A DNA stretch of 64,000 nt from NCBI RefSeq assembly GCF_933775445.1, contig NW_026089483.1, forward strand, positions 1 to 64,000, read 5' to 3'. This stretch comes from Argentina anserina (lineage: Eukaryota; Streptophyta; Magnoliopsida; Rosales; Rosaceae). Under the pieces are notes generated by a model. That model did not search any database and had not been told where the DNA came from. It saw only the letters and a program-made list of their open reading frames with translations. This document shows, in pieces, positions 10,915 through 21,532 of the stretch. Positions within the stretch are counted from its first letter, which is position 1; each line of letters opens with the position of its first letter. The translations under genes and the position numbers were made by a program.

Positions 10915-11312
10915 GATAATTGATGGCTAAACAATAAAAAACTAAATTATTGCTATTCTAAGATGAGGAACATCCAACAATCTTGTGCACTAGAGTTCGA
11001 ATTGAAAGTTGTTTGATTGCATTCCAAAGCGAATAGAGCGCAAACCTCGAAATAATCACATCCTAAGAATTTGAGTTTTGCATTTGTCACGCTGTTGCAA
11101 TATATAAGGCACTCGACTGCGTTGAAAGATATGCGAGTAGAGCGCACAAAATTCAGAAACTATCTATGAGTGTCAAATATTGAACGATCAGAATGCAAGC
11201 GTGCGTGCTTCTAGCGTGCATCATTAACCAATAGTTGCCATATGAGAGAGAAAGTTGAATTTAATATTATCTAACTATTTCAAACAACCCCATATTTATA
11301 ATTGTGATCAGA
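10915..11312. promoter_or_regulatory. Divergent intergenic region upstream of AspRS
   Basis: About 400 bp, AT-richer than the genes. A TATA-like atatataagg lies near 11100, but about 210 bp from the AspRS ATG; its use is unproven. Confidence 0.3.
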
Positions 11313-12845
11313 ATGGCTGATGATAAAAACCAAGCTCTACCCTACGGAGACATGAAACTCATCCAGTCGGATGGGTCAACCAATCGACCTCTGGTGTCAA
11401 TCAAAGATATTCAGACGAATTTGGTCGGGCAACAGATATGGGTTCGCGGGCGACTTCACTCTAGTAGATGTAAGGGGAAACAAGCCTTCTTCGTGCTCCG
11501 TCAACAACATTTCACTGTGCAAGCAATATTGAGAGTTGCTGAGGGAACTCAAGTGACCAAAGACATGATAACTTTTGCCGCAGGGCTTCCGAAAGAATCC
11601 ATTATTGACGTGTATGGCCTTGTCAAGCAATCCCCAGTCAAAATTGAATCATGTAGCCAGACAGATGTAGAATTAGAACTCAGTCAGGTTTATGCTGTGA
11701 GCCGATCGGATGCTCGGCTAGCTGTCCAAATCGAGGATCTATCACGATCAGAGTCAGAGATCGTTGCCGAGATGGAAAAACTCAAGCTCAAAGCTGAAAA
11801 TCAGCGCGGCAAGAAAGGGGCAGGTGATGCCTCAAAAGACACTGTCCTCGTCATTAGGGTCGACCAAGATACACGTCTCAATAATAGAGTTATCGATCTG
11901 AGAACAGTCACCAACCAAGCCATCTTCAGATTCGAATCGGGCGTAACTAACCTCTTCAGAGAAGCCCTCAACAAGCGAGCATTCGTTGAAATTCACACGC
12001 CTAAGATCATCAACGCGGCTAGCGAGGGTGGCGCGAATGTTTTCGAGGTTAGTTATTTCAAGACAAAGGCTTATCTTGCGCAATCTCCGCAATTCTACAA
12101 GCAAATGGCAATTGCAGCCGATTTTGATAGAGTCTACACAGTTGGTGCCGTATTCAGAGCAGAAGACTCGAACACCCACCGACACTTGACTGAGTTTGTT
12201 GGTCTTGATCTGGAAATGGCATTCAACTATGACTATCATGAGGTTGTTGATCTAATTGGGAAGACATTCGTTGATATATTCAAAGGACTCGAGGAGCGAT
12301 TCGCAACTGAAATAGCCGCAGTCCACAGGCAATATCCAGCCGAGCCATTCAAATACCTCGACGAGACGCTTGTGTTGAAATTTCCTGAGGCTGTCGAGAT
12401 GTTGCGGCAGGCGGGAGCTGAAATGGGAGACGAGGATGATCTCACCACAGCCAATGAAAAGCTACTCGGAAAGCTGGTACGAGACAAATATCAAACCGAC
12501 TTCTATATTCTAGACAAATTTCCCCTCGCTGTTCGTCCATTTTACACGATGCCTGATCCTCATGATATAAAGTACTCTAATTCCTACGATATGTTCATGC
12601 GCGGAGAGGAAATCTTATCGGGCGCTCAGAGAATTCACGACGAACAGCTTCTGAGGGAGCGAGCCTCTCATCATGGCATTGACCTAGCAACGATCGAGCC
12701 TTATGTTAAGGCTTTCAAGTACGGCTGCCCACCACACGCGGGTGGAGGAATCGGACTCGAGAGGGTGGCCATGCTATACCTTGGCTTGGACAACATTCGC
12801 AAGACATCGATGTTCCCTCGCGATCCGAAACGATTGGAACCATGA
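11313..12845 (+). CDS. DARS1: Cytosolic aspartyl-tRNA synthetase
   Basis: Charges tRNA-Asp with aspartate; in animals it is part of the multisynthetase complex. The 510-residue product (human 501) has an N-terminal OB-fold anticodon-binding domain (about 40-140, with [20 protein letters not shown]) and a class II catalytic domain. Motif 2 is seen as [15 protein letters not shown] and motif 3 as [12 protein letters not shown]. The ATG at 11313 ([10 protein letters not shown]) was chosen; the frame extends three codons upstream without ATG. Single exon. Confidence 0.96.
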   Translation: MADDKNQALPYGDMKLIQSDGSTNRPLVSIKDIQTNLVGQQIWVRGRLHSSRCKGKQAFFVLRQQHFTVQAILRVAEGTQVTKDMITFAAGLPKESIIDVYGLVKQSPVKIESCSQTDVELELSQVYAVSRSDARLAVQIEDLSRSESEIVAEMEKLKLKAENQRGKKGAGDASKDTVLVIRVDQDTRLNNRVIDLRTVTNQAIFRFESGVTNLFREALNKRAFVEIHTPKIINAASEGGANVFEVSYFKTKAYLAQSPQFYKQMAIAADFDRVYTVGAVFRAEDSNTHRHLTEFVGLDLEMAFNYDYHEVVDLIGKTFVDIFKGLEERFATEIAAVHRQYPAEPFKYLDETLVLKFPEAVEMLRQAGAEMGDEDDLTTANEKLLGKLVRDKYQTDFYILDKFPLAVRPFYTMPDPHDIKYSNSYDMFMRGEEILSGAQRIHDEQLLRERASHHGIDLATIEPYVKAFKYGCPPHAGGGIGLERVAMLYLGLDNIRKTSMFPRDPKRLEP

Positions 12846-13165
12846 GCATGGCGCGTGGTAGGTCTCCAAACTAGGCGCAACTCTACGTCAATCTGGTTGC
12901 TTGTTGTTTGTATAGAACCACAGGCTATCATTGATGTGATTATTTATAAATTGATCATTATCATCATCAAGCGTATTCTGAACGATTGGTTTCTTGTCTG
13001 CGTATCCTCGTCACAATGTGGCGCTCAATTGATCTTGTTTTGCCATCGCGTCTCTAGATGCAATCTGTCCTGGCATTCGGCTACTTTTGCAACGATTTGC
13101 CAGAAGTCTCGCTAACCAGATAACCAGACTTGCTCCGAGAACCGCTCGCATGAGTAAGCTTTTGG
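12846..13165. other. Short intergenic region
   Basis: About 320 bp between AspRS and the LRR gene on the same strand. No gene or repeat recognised. Confidence 0.5.
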
Positions 13166-13473
13166 ATGCAATATCGTCCACATGGATCTTTGTTCTCTGT
13201 GCTAAACAGAATGTCTCCAAGGATGATGAGTGCAAAACTTCGCAAGCTTGTCAAGTTTTGTTCAGGCAAATTCGCTCAAGTTTCAATCACGAACATTTTA
13301 ATTCTATGCTTTTTTGTCTCAAGTCTGCCAGCTGCAATTGTACAGACTGCACCCAATATCCCGGCGGAAACCGGCGGCTGCAATATAACATACTATGACG
13401 AAAATCTACAGCCCACCCAAACAAATGGTAGTTTACAGAATCTCACCAATGGACTCCAATCAGGTTACGCGAC

Positions 13474-13509
<36 letters not shown>

Positions 13510-14353
13510 GGCCACAGTTCAAGCATACATGAATGGATTCTATCAGCAGCCCGCGGCCATCGGGCTCGAGTGCCAGTATGTAACAGCTGAACAGCTGCAC
13601 GATCAATTCAATCGAGTGAAATCGACTGGTGTTAAGATAGTTTCGCTCGTTGTTAGGGATTCGTATCTGACCACATTGAGCAATCTGCCCCAGGGCACGC
13701 ACGAGCTCAAGAAGTTGGTCATCTCAAACTCGTCCATTGATTTGGAGATCCTCAAGGAGGGTAGCGAATCATTAGACCAGCTAACAACACTTGAGATCAC
13801 AAATGAAAGAATATCGAATATACCCCAAAACTTTTTCCAGGAGATGCAATCATTGAAAGAGTTGCGGCTCGAGAATGATGAGATCGCCTCACTAGATGGA
13901 GACGCATTCCACAACCTGGACGATTCGCTCGAGGTGCTGGACTTGCGCCGGAATCGATTCAACAGGTTCCCGATGGCAGTGAAGAACCTCGCACAGCTAG
14001 CGGTTCTGGACCTATCTGACAATGACATTGTTATTGACACACAGGAGAATGATCTACCGGAAAAGCTCGAACCTCTATTGAATCTCCGAGAGTTAGCCAT
14101 GAACAGGATCAATTGCACCTGTGAATTTAGTTCATCGCCGTTTTTCGAATGGATCGCTAGGACTCACATCTCTGGCGTTAGATGCTTTTCGCCAGAAAAA
14201 TTGAAGTCCCAAGAGGTGATAGTCTTCGAAAGAGACGAATTTTGCACTCGAAATTCGGCGCCGGGGGTCGAAATTTCACCATTGATTGCAATGACAAATT
14301 GTTTGTTAGTTTCTTTGGTATCGATTATGTCCCTAGTTTATTACTCTCGGTAG
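13166..14353 (+). CDS. Leucine-rich repeat cell-surface protein
   Basis: Extracellular LRR protein of up to 395 residues; the ligand is unknown. A hydrophobic segment (NILILCFFVSSLPAAIV, about residues 43-59) is the likely signal peptide; one of the internal ATGs (13211 or later) may therefore be the real start. A polyQ run follows. Several LRRs are visible (LKELRLENDEIASLDGDAF, LEVLDLRRNRFNRFP, LAVLDLSDNDI). An LRRCT cap (NCTCEF...WI...CF...C) and a hydrophobic C-terminus ending YYSR follow, suggesting a GPI or membrane anchor. The stop is 36 bp from the stop of TOP2 on the other strand. Confidence 0.85.
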
Positions 14354-14389
14354 AATTGAGACTAAATATGTTCAATGTGTCAAATACAA

Positions 14390-17300
14390 TTATTCGATTG
14401 TTTCGATATCGGTATCGTCACCGCTGTCTAGTCTTGGTTTTTTGTCTACTTCCTTATCATCCTTAACGCGCCTCTTTGACACTGGTAGGATTTCGTCATC
14501 AGACGAGGAAAGATGAAAGGTCGTTTCCGGAGCATCCGAGTCACTCTCCCAGTCATATTTCTTCTTTGCGGACTTCTTCTCAGCCGCAGCGGTCCCATTC
14601 GCACCGTTGCTCTTCTTGGTGGGCACAGATTTTGAAGGCTTTGCGGTGGTAACCTCGTCGTCATCCAAAACTTCGACGTCAGTTTCATCATCTTCGTCGG
14701 AGTCATCCAAGATTGTATCGTCGTCGTCAGGGTTCAGCTTCTTCTTACCTTTGGCACCCTTCTTAACTGGACCAGCTGCTTTCTTCAATCGTTTGATAGC
14801 TTGGGTTGTGCTTTTCTTTCTGTATTCATCAAGTGGTGGTGAGATGGTTTCAAAATCTTCAGACGGCTCGAGATCCCGAGCGTCAGCCACAGCCGAACCC
14901 TTGCCTTTAGATCTACCTCCTCCACCTGTTTTCAATGTCTTCTTGTGCGCTTTCCTTGCATCCCTGGCCTCTTTTTGCATTTTTTGTAGACCCTCGAGCC
15001 ATTTGGCGTATTCGGCCTCGAGTTCCTCAAGGTCAGCGAGCCATAGATCCTCGATGGTGGAACGAACCATCTTATCAAGCTCGAGCATCTTTTCGTCTCG
15101 CTTCTTTAAGAGCGAGTTCTTGTCGCGTTTGGTCAGTTGTCTGGTGGTAGTATTCATCAGATAGCCGAAATCAGCTTCATCTTTCGTGGTGGCTTCGTCG
15201 GTTTCTTCTTGTTGAACGACAACATTCTTCAGACCAGCCTTCCAACGACGCACAGGGTCGCGTGCATAGCGGTGGTCGACCAACCATTGGATGTATTTCT
15301 CTAACTCAGGCTCCTTGAGCAAGAAACTCGATACAGCTTGATAATCACCTAAGAACCTAGCCTGATTCTCCAACTTTTCTGATTCAGCCTTGAGCATGCC
15401 GATCACATATTCGCGTCTCTTGTGGTAAAACTTTCGCCGCTCATCAAAGAAGTCCCTCATGATTTCCTCGGCAGATTCGTATCTCTTGAGGCAGAGCTTA
15501 GGGTCGTATAAGACCATAGAATTTAGGGATAGGGTAGTTTGAAGCTTGAAAGACTTGTAGAGACCTTCAGGGCCGATGGAACGTATTCTATCCTCTGGTA
15601 CTCTAAAGGTCATACGCACAAATGTGTCATCAGGGTAGTTGGACAGATCCTCAATAAAGTTGTAAGGCGCGGAAGGATTTGGTTTGACGCCAGCCTCTGC
15701 CGGTGGCTTCAACACAGATTCAGTATAAGATTCAGTCCAGGTTCCAACAGGAAGTTCGGTGATTTCAAATTCAGTAGGCTCATACATGTTCCTCCGCAAA
15801 GTACCGCTTATGACTACGCTAGTGCCAATTTGTTCTATGTGTCCACGGAAATCTCTGTACCAGGGGACCATCGGCTTTAGCGCATCACCCTTAATCAACC
15901 TTCTTATGTTGGCAATGATGTCTTTGGGATTGTACATAGGCACCTTGGTCGAGTATCCGGTACCTATGCCTTCAGCTCCGTTGACCAAGACCATCGGGAT
16001 GATTGGAGCATAGTACTCTGGCTCGACCGTCAAGTTATCATCCTCCAAATAGTTCAGAAGAGGGTCGTCTTCTGGTCGGAAAATCTTCCTTGTCAAACTA
16101 TTAAGCATCGTATTGATGTATCTGGCGCTGGCCGAGTCCTTACCACCTCTAAGGCGGGTACCGAACTGACCGAGCGGTTGCAACAGGTTAATGTTGTTCG
16201 AGCCCACGAAATTTTGAGCCAATGCAACAATGGTCTGCTGGAGTGATTGTTCACCGTGGTGGTAAGCCGACTTCTCAGCGACTGAGGCGGCAAGTTGGGC
16301 AACTTTGACTTCACGCTTGTCATTCCTCAAGCAGCAAACGTATAGTACCTTTCGCTGACCTGGCTTGAGACCATCCATAGCAGACGGAATGGAACGATCG
16401 TTGTCGGACCTACTGAAATGAATAAGCTCTTTGTTGATAAAATCCTGGTAAACTATCTCGTGAGTCTGTTCTCCATAGAGGTATTCGTCGGGGAGACCCA
16501 ATTCACGTCTCCTCTTCCTCTGCTCCATATCATTCTGGAGCCATTGTTTTCGCGCTTCAATCATATCTTTGCTGAAAGCCATGACGATTGCATCATCATC
16601 GCCTTTACCACCATATTTGAAGTTGATTCTGTGCCTCTCAAGGTCGCTGAAGTACTCCCTAGCCTCTGAGGCAGTCGAAGTACCCAAACCCTTGTAGTAT
16701 TTGATATGATAAGAATTGTAGTTCGATGTATTCTTTTTCCATTCTTCAAATTCAGGCTGACTGTAAAAGTTGAGTGTCTGGCTGCCTTTGCGCGCCTTAA
16801 CAATCGGCGTAATAAACTGCTGAAGAAATTGTTGGTGTCTAATAAGTGATGGCCACTGAGAATGTATAAAATTGATAATCAGACCCTTGATGTGAGAGCC
16901 GTCGACATCCTGATCGGTCATGATCATAATTTTTCCATATCTCAAATCTTTGAGATCTTCTGGGTTCTGGTAACCTTTTTTGTAGCTAAGACCCAATATC
17001 TTGACGATTGCATTGATCTCAGCGTTTTCGGATATCTGTTTGGACTTGGCTTCACGAACATTCAGAAGCTTACCCCTCAGAGGGAATATACCGAAATAAT
17101 TCTGACCGATGACCGAAGTACCAGAGACTGCCAAACTCTTTGCCGAATCTCCCTCGGTGAGGATGAGGGTGCACTGTTTCGATTGTGCCTTACCGGCCAT
17201 ATTCGCGTCGATCAATTTCGGGACGTTGATGGTTCCAGTCTTCCTACCACTCTTTGATTCGAGCTGAGTTCTGGCATGGCTTTGAGCCGCACTGATGATG

Positions 17301-18448
17301 CTCTCTACGACTCCAATCTTGAGGGCTTTCTTCTGGAATTTGTCGGTCAGCTCACACTTACTGCCGAACTTAACAGGCTTGGTGTTGAGGTACTCCTTGC
17401 ATTGCGAGTCGAAATCTGGGTTCTCGATAAGACTGTTGACAAATAAAAATAGATGCTTTTTGGCTTGAGGCTTTTTCACAGCTGTCTTCTCTTTGTTCTT
17501 CTTCTTGACAGCCTCTAATAGAGGGTCTAGAACTAGATCTGCCACATAGTCGACATGCTTACCGCCACGAGTGGTGGCAATGTTGTTCACAAAACTCACT
17601 TGTTTGAAAGCGTCACCATCTCCGGGGGCCAGGGCTACCTGCCATCTTCCATTCTCGCACTCTTCGTATGCGAAGTCCGTGTCGCCTAAGTACTGTTTGA
17701 CGTAGTCTTTGAACCCTTTGTATGGTAGTCTCTCTCCGTTCAAGGTGACAGCGACTCCTGAGAGGGTTCCGCAGATGTCGTAGGCGCGGCGCAACATTAT
17801 AGCGACAATGTCATCAGTCAACTCTGACATTCCAAACCTTTTGAGATCCGGATAAAAGGTGACCTTGGTGAACTCTGGACCCGAGGATGATGATATGATA
17901 GGTTCACCCGCGTCCGACATGTTATTTTTCCAGGTTTGCTTGAACTTTTTGCCATCTCGTGCCGTCTCGACGATAAATTTGGTACTGAAGACGTTACACA
18001 ATTTAGCTCCGTAACCGTTGAGACCACCGACGACTCTCTTCTCGGCGTCGTTATAGTTCGAGGATGTCAGTAGGTGTCCAAAAATCATGGTCGGAATGTA
18101 CATGTTCTCCTTCTTGTGGATGGATACATGAATACCGGCACCGTTATTGTAGACGGAGATCTTGTTTTCCTCCTTGTCAATGTCGATCTTGATGGAGTTC
18201 ATCTTCTTGTCGCGCTGCTTGTTGTCGGCCGCGTTCACGATGATCTCGTCGTAGATCTTGTACAGGCCGGGCACGTATGAGTACTCCTTGAACTCCATCT
18301 GCTTTGTGTCCGGATTGAAGCCCCACATTGGGTCCTTCGTCTCCTCGACCGAGCCGATATACATGGCCGGCCGCATAAGGATCTGCTCCTTATGGGACAT
18401 CTTCTGGTAATACTTATCGATTGAGGTATTCATACTTTCGTTCGCCAT
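14390..18448 (-). CDS. TOP2: DNA topoisomerase II
   Basis: ATP-driven enzyme that passes one DNA duplex through a transient double-strand break; needed for decatenation and chromosome condensation. The product is 1352 residues from the ATG at 18448 (MANESMNTSIDKYY); the frame stays open upstream to 18562 but without homology. Visible motifs: GHKL ATPase NNGAGI (about 101-106) and GLNGYGAK (about 142-149), TOPRIM EGDSAKSLA (about 432) and DQDVDGS (about 512), SAMDGLKPGQRKV (about 689), and the catalytic tyrosine in ARYINT (about residue 777). A Lys/Asp/Ser-rich C-terminal tail of about 200 residues follows. Invertebrate genomes usually have one TOP2. It is intronless here, remarkable for a 4-kb animal gene. 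Confidence 0.97.
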   Translation of the reverse strand: MANESMNTSIDKYYQKMSHKEQILMRPAMYIGSVEETKDPMWGFNPDTKQMEFKEYSYVPGLYKIYDEIIVNAADNKQRDKKMNSIKIDIDKEENKISVYNNGAGIHVSIHKKENMYIPTMIFGHLLTSSNYNDAEKRVVGGLNGYGAKLCNVFSTKFIVETARDGKKFKQTWKNNMSDAGEPIISSSSGPEFTKVTFYPDLKRFGMSELTDDIVAIMLRRAYDICGTLSGVAVTLNGERLPYKGFKDYVKQYLGDTDFAYEECENGRWQVALAPGDGDAFKQVSFVNNIATTRGGKHVDYVADLVLDPLLEAVKKKNKEKTAVKKPQAKKHLFLFVNSLIENPDFDSQCKEYLNTKPVKFGSKCELTDKFQKKALKIGVVESIISAAQSHARTQLESKSGRKTGTINVPKLIDANMAGKAQSKQCTLILTEGDSAKSLAVSGTSVIGQNYFGIFPLRGKLLNVREAKSKQISENAEINAIVKILGLSYKKGYQNPEDLKDLRYGKIMIMTDQDVDGSHIKGLIINFIHSQWPSLIRHQQFLQQFITPIVKARKGSQTLNFYSQPEFEEWKKNTSNYNSYHIKYYKGLGTSTASEAREYFSDLERHRINFKYGGKGDDDAIVMAFSKDMIEARKQWLQNDMEQRKRRRELGLPDEYLYGEQTHEIVYQDFINKELIHFSRSDNDRSIPSAMDGLKPGQRKVLYVCCLRNDKREVKVAQLAASVAEKSAYHHGEQSLQQTIVALAQNFVGSNNINLLQPLGQFGTRLRGGKDSASARYINTMLNSLTRKIFRPEDDPLLNYLEDDNLTVEPEYYAPIIPMVLVNGAEGIGTGYSTKVPMYNPKDIIANIRRLIKGDALKPMVPWYRDFRGHIEQIGTSVVISGTLRRNMYEPTEFEITELPVGTWTESYTESVLKPPAEAGVKPNPSAPYNFIEDLSNYPDDTFVRMTFRVPEDRIRSIGPEGLYKSFKLQTTLSLNSMVLYDPKLCLKRYESAEEIMRDFFDERRKFYHKRREYVIGMLKAESEKLENQARFLGDYQAVSSFLLKEPELEKYIQWLVDHRYARDPVRRWKAGLKNVVVQQEETDEATTKDEADFGYLMNTTTRQLTKRDKNSLLKKRDEKMLELDKMVRSTIEDLWLADLEELEAEYAKWLEGLQKMQKEARDARKAHKKTLKTGGGGRSKGKGSAVADARDLEPSEDFETISPPLDEYRKKSTTQAIKRLKKAAGPVKKGAKGKKKLNPDDDDTILDDSDEDDETDVEVLDDDEVTTAKPSKSVPTKKSNGANGTAAAEKKSAKKKYDWESDSDAPETTFHLSSSDDEILPVSKRRVKDDKEVDKKPRLDSGDDTDIETIE

Positions 18449-19088
18449 CTTGGGCAGAATAATAATATTCCTAATTGGCAATTTAAAAATTGATGTAAGA
18501 ATTCTCATGAATGATTGAGGGTGATCAAAGGGATAATTTGTTCGCTGCCCCACCGAGTGCAACGGTCAACTGGCAGCCAAAGTTGCAACAAGCGTTCATG
18601 GGGCTGCCACATGAACGAGCGCGCCGAACGCTCGTCGTGCGGCGGCTGCGGCGGCGGCCGCCGCCGCAGCCGCCGCGCGTACGTTAGACATTTTGCCCAT
18701 GCAAAGCAAGGCTAAAAGCACGAGCTAGCATTGGGTATCCGATGTTCAGGAATTGCGCGCGCAACTTGGAATGTGCGCAATGTATTCGGAGAATTTATCC
18801 CCGAAAAGAAAGCCCCAAACAATTGCGTAAGAATGTTCAGTTGCTCATGCCACTAGTGGTGAATCCTTCGCAGCGCATAGCTCCGATCGAGCGATGATGG
18901 CTGACAGCGCGACGGGGCAGCGGCGGCGGCGGCAAGTGCCGACTACATTTTTATAGCCGATCTACAAGACCACCAAACTTCGATATAGACACATTCTAGT
19001 CAGCGATTAATCCATTGGCAATATTGTGTAGTTCACGGAGTTTCGCGCCGAACTGCTGCAGGTCAGTCTCGTATTTTAAATTAGATTA
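18449..19088. promoter_or_regulatory. Divergent intergenic region TOP2 / CDK5
   Basis: About 640 bp between two divergent start codons, so it should contain both promoters. Its outstanding feature is a perfect GC palindrome at 18639-18676. A GGC-rich patch lies near 18915-18935. Confidence 0.5.
18639..18676. repeat. Perfect 38-bp GC palindrome
   Basis: The arms 18639-18657 and 18658-18676 are exact reverse complements with no spacer (all 19 pairs checked, including the single T-A pair at 18647/18668). It lies about 190 bp upstream of the TOP2 ATG and about 410 bp upstream of CDK5. Confidence 0.95.
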
Positions 19089-19976
19089 ATGCATAAATAC
19101 GAGAAAGGATCTCAGCTTGGCACGGGCGCCTATGGGACCGTGTTCAAGGGAAAAAATAGGGAAACTAATGAAATTGTAGCGCTGAAGAGAGTCCGCCTAG
19201 ATAATGACGACGAGGGTGTGCCCAGTAGTGCCTTACGCGAGATTTGTTTATTGAAAGAATTAAAGCACAAAAATATAGTCAGATTGCAAGATGTTCTGCA
19301 TAACGAAAAGAAACTTACTCTCATTTTTGAACATTGCGATCAAGATCTCAAGAAATACTTCGACAGTCTCAATGGCGAGATAGATCCCAATGTCGTTAAA
19401 TCATTCTTTTATCAGCTCCTTAAAGGATTATCATTCTGTCACAGTCACAATATACTCCATAGAGACTTGAAACCTCAAAATCTACTAATCAATAAGAACG
19501 GCGTGCTCAAGTTGGCCGACTTCGGCTTGGCGAGGGCATTCGGTGTCCCGGTTAGATTTTATTCGGCTGAAGTGGTGACCTTGTGGTACCGGCCGCCAGA
19601 TGTTCTCTTCGGGGCGAAACTATACTCGACTGATGTGGACATATGGTCTGCCGGGTGTATTTTTGCCGAGATGGCGAACGCGGGCAGGCCTCTATTCCCG
19701 GGTTCAAACGTCGAGGATCAGCTCAAGCGAATATTCAAACTCCTGGGCACTCCAACTGAGGAGACGTGGCCCGGACTGACGCGCTTGCCTGAGTACAAAA
19801 CTTTTCCCTATTACCACCCGACTACAAACTTTTCTCAAGTTGTTCCCAAACTCAATGCAAAAGGCAGAGATCTCCTCCAGAAATTATTGGTTTGTTTCCC
19901 TCCAAAGCGAATATCAGCTGAAGATGCACTATGTCATTCCTACTTCAGCGATGTACCTAACGATATTAGAGATTAA
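19089..19976 (+). CDS. CDK5: Cyclin-dependent kinase 5
   Basis: Proline-directed Ser/Thr kinase activated by p35-type partners, acting mainly in neurons. The 295-residue protein follows CDK5 closely throughout: PSSALRE helix, catalytic K33 in [14 protein letters not shown] loop, DFGLARAFG, and [14 protein letters not shown] with Ser159 typical of CDK5. The glycine loop reads LGTGAYG, so the inhibitory Thr14 of other CDKs is Ala while Tyr15 is kept. Starts at MHKYEKG. Single exon. The stop is 27 bp from the stop of convergent RCL1. Confidence 0.96.
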   Translation: MHKYEKGSQLGTGAYGTVFKGKNRETNEIVALKRVRLDNDDEGVPSSALREICLLKELKHKNIVRLQDVLHNEKKLTLIFEHCDQDLKKYFDSLNGEIDPNVVKSFFYQLLKGLSFCHSHNILHRDLKPQNLLINKNGVLKLADFGLARAFGVPVRFYSAEVVTLWYRPPDVLFGAKLYSTDVDIWSAGCIFAEMANAGRPLFPGSNVEDQLKRIFKLLGTPTEETWPGLTRLPEYKTFPYYHPTTNFSQVVPKLNAKGRDLLQKLLVCFPPKRISAEDALCHSYFSDVPNDIRD

Positions 19977-20003
19977 AACAAATCTCTTAGAGTTAATTTA
20001 TTA

Positions 20004-21092
20004 TCATCTAGTGGGTCGACTCAAATTTTTAAACCCAATGCCCTGACAGGTTGCAATAACATATGGATGAGCGCTCGAGTCCAATTGGAATGTAAGCCCA
20101 CAGAATTCTTTCAGGTGTCTCAGGAAGTGTATTGTGTATGTGGTTAGTTCTCCAAGTTTGACTTTTGAAACGTCTTTCTGATTGAAGGCCATCAATGTTA
20201 AAACTAAACTTTGGCATGTAGAATCTACACAACCACCACGTTGGATCTCCTCATATAGCATGTACGTAGCCTCTTTGGCAACATCCTCGGGAACAGATGG
20301 CCCATCTCCAGAGCCTTTGGCGTTCGAAACCGCACTACTCGTATAGGTACAACCCTCTGTCGTTTCAGCCACTAGAGTGATGGAGAATCCAGGCGAAAGT
20401 CCGCTCTGTTTTCCCTTATTATGGTCTGAGTAGATGTAAACATCGGGTAGAAATTGAAGCAAGAGTCCCTTTGATGTCTCGATCATGCGATTCGCTGTCT
20501 GCGGCGAAACTCTTGCCGCCACTGCAACTCCTCTGACTCGCTTAACTTTTCCATCATCCTCTAAGCGAACAGGCTGTAATTGGCGCACGATTGGACACGA
20601 GAATAGAATCTGTCCTCCACCCTCTGGCTTGAAACCACGTGCATTCACTTTGATATCTAACTTAGTTCCCTCAACATCTCCTATGAATCGTTTGATCAGA
20701 GGCAGAGCAGAGGCTTTGAGAGCATCCACATTTGGGTCGATCTGATCGTTTGTGACCCCATTAAGGGTTGCTTGTAGGGGTTTCTTGCAAAATGCTGCCA
20801 CCGATAGGAGGAGCTCTAAATAGTATGAGATGGATCTTTGCACGTGACAGTTGTGGGTGAACTCTCCTCCAATAAGAGATCCTGGATTGAATTGAAGTCG
20901 CGTACCTCTAATCTGGATTCTTGTCCCATTGGTGATCTTCTGAACCAGCTCCAATAGGTTGATTTCATAATCGTTCATTCCATCCTCATCGGGTCTGATA
21001 TCTTCAATTATCAACGATTTTCCTGTTAATAATGAGAGAATTATCCTCTGCCGGAGGCAGTTGCTTCCACGAAATTTCAGAGTGGCCACCAT
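20004..21092 (-). CDS. RCL1: RNA 3'-terminal phosphate cyclase-like protein
   Basis: Nucleolar 18S rRNA processing factor that works with BMS1 in the small-subunit processome at the A2 cleavage. The 362 residues (human 373) match RCL1 across the length: FRGSNCLRQRIILSLLTGK start, GVTNDQIDPNVDALKA, GFKPEGGGQILFSCP, SPGFSITLVAETT, EEIQRGGCVDSTCQS and TIHFLRHLKEF. RCL1 lacks the catalytic His of true RtcA cyclases, and GGCVDST is the RCL1 form. Single exon, ATG at 21092. Confidence 0.93.
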   Translation of the reverse strand: MVATLKFRGSNCLRQRIILSLLTGKSLIIEDIRPDEDGMNDYEINLLELVQKITNGTRIQIRGTRLQFNPGSLIGGEFTHNCHVQRSISYYLELLLSVAAFCKKPLQATLNGVTNDQIDPNVDALKASALPLIKRFIGDVEGTKLDIKVNARGFKPEGGGQILFSCPIVRQLQPVRLEDDGKVKRVRGVAVAARVSPQTANRMIETSKGLLLQFLPDVYIYSDHNKGKQSGLSPGFSITLVAETTEGCTYTSSAVSNAKGSGDGPSVPEDVAKEATYMLYEEIQRGGCVDSTCQSLVLTLMAFNQKDVSKVKLGELTTYTIHFLRHLKEFCGLTFQLDSSAHPYVIATCQGIGFKNLSRPTR

Positions 21093-21532
21093 TGTTATTG
21101 ATCAATTTTGATATCAAGTGATAATACACAACAATTGTATCAGGCGCCTAGTTGGCTGGGACGAACACGTGGGATTCGAGTCGGTCTGTCTGTCTGGGCA
21201 TGTTTTGGTTTTCGGAACGAATGGTGATGCCGCATGCGCAATGGCTCAGTGTGCGCCTTTCTTTGGGGATTTTTCGTTCGCAGAAAAGAACTTGTCCGAT
21301 TTTAGGCACAAGTTCTGTACATCAGCTGTTCACACAAACTCTCCTTAGGGTTACCGTTATTGATTGTGTCAAATTTGTTGCCATAACTGCGAGTTATATT
21401 TACGAGGATAATGAAGTTTCTAGTATTATAGCACCGAGCCAGTTAAGATTATTCAACCAGGCTGAGAAATGAACGGGTGATCATATTTGTCCATCTCGAC
21501 CAGCGTGTCTGCCGATCGAGCCATTTTAGACC
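21093..21532. promoter_or_regulatory. Divergent intergenic region RCL1 / DENND6
   Basis: About 440 bp between two divergent starts; no repeat or RNA gene recognised. Confidence 0.35.
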
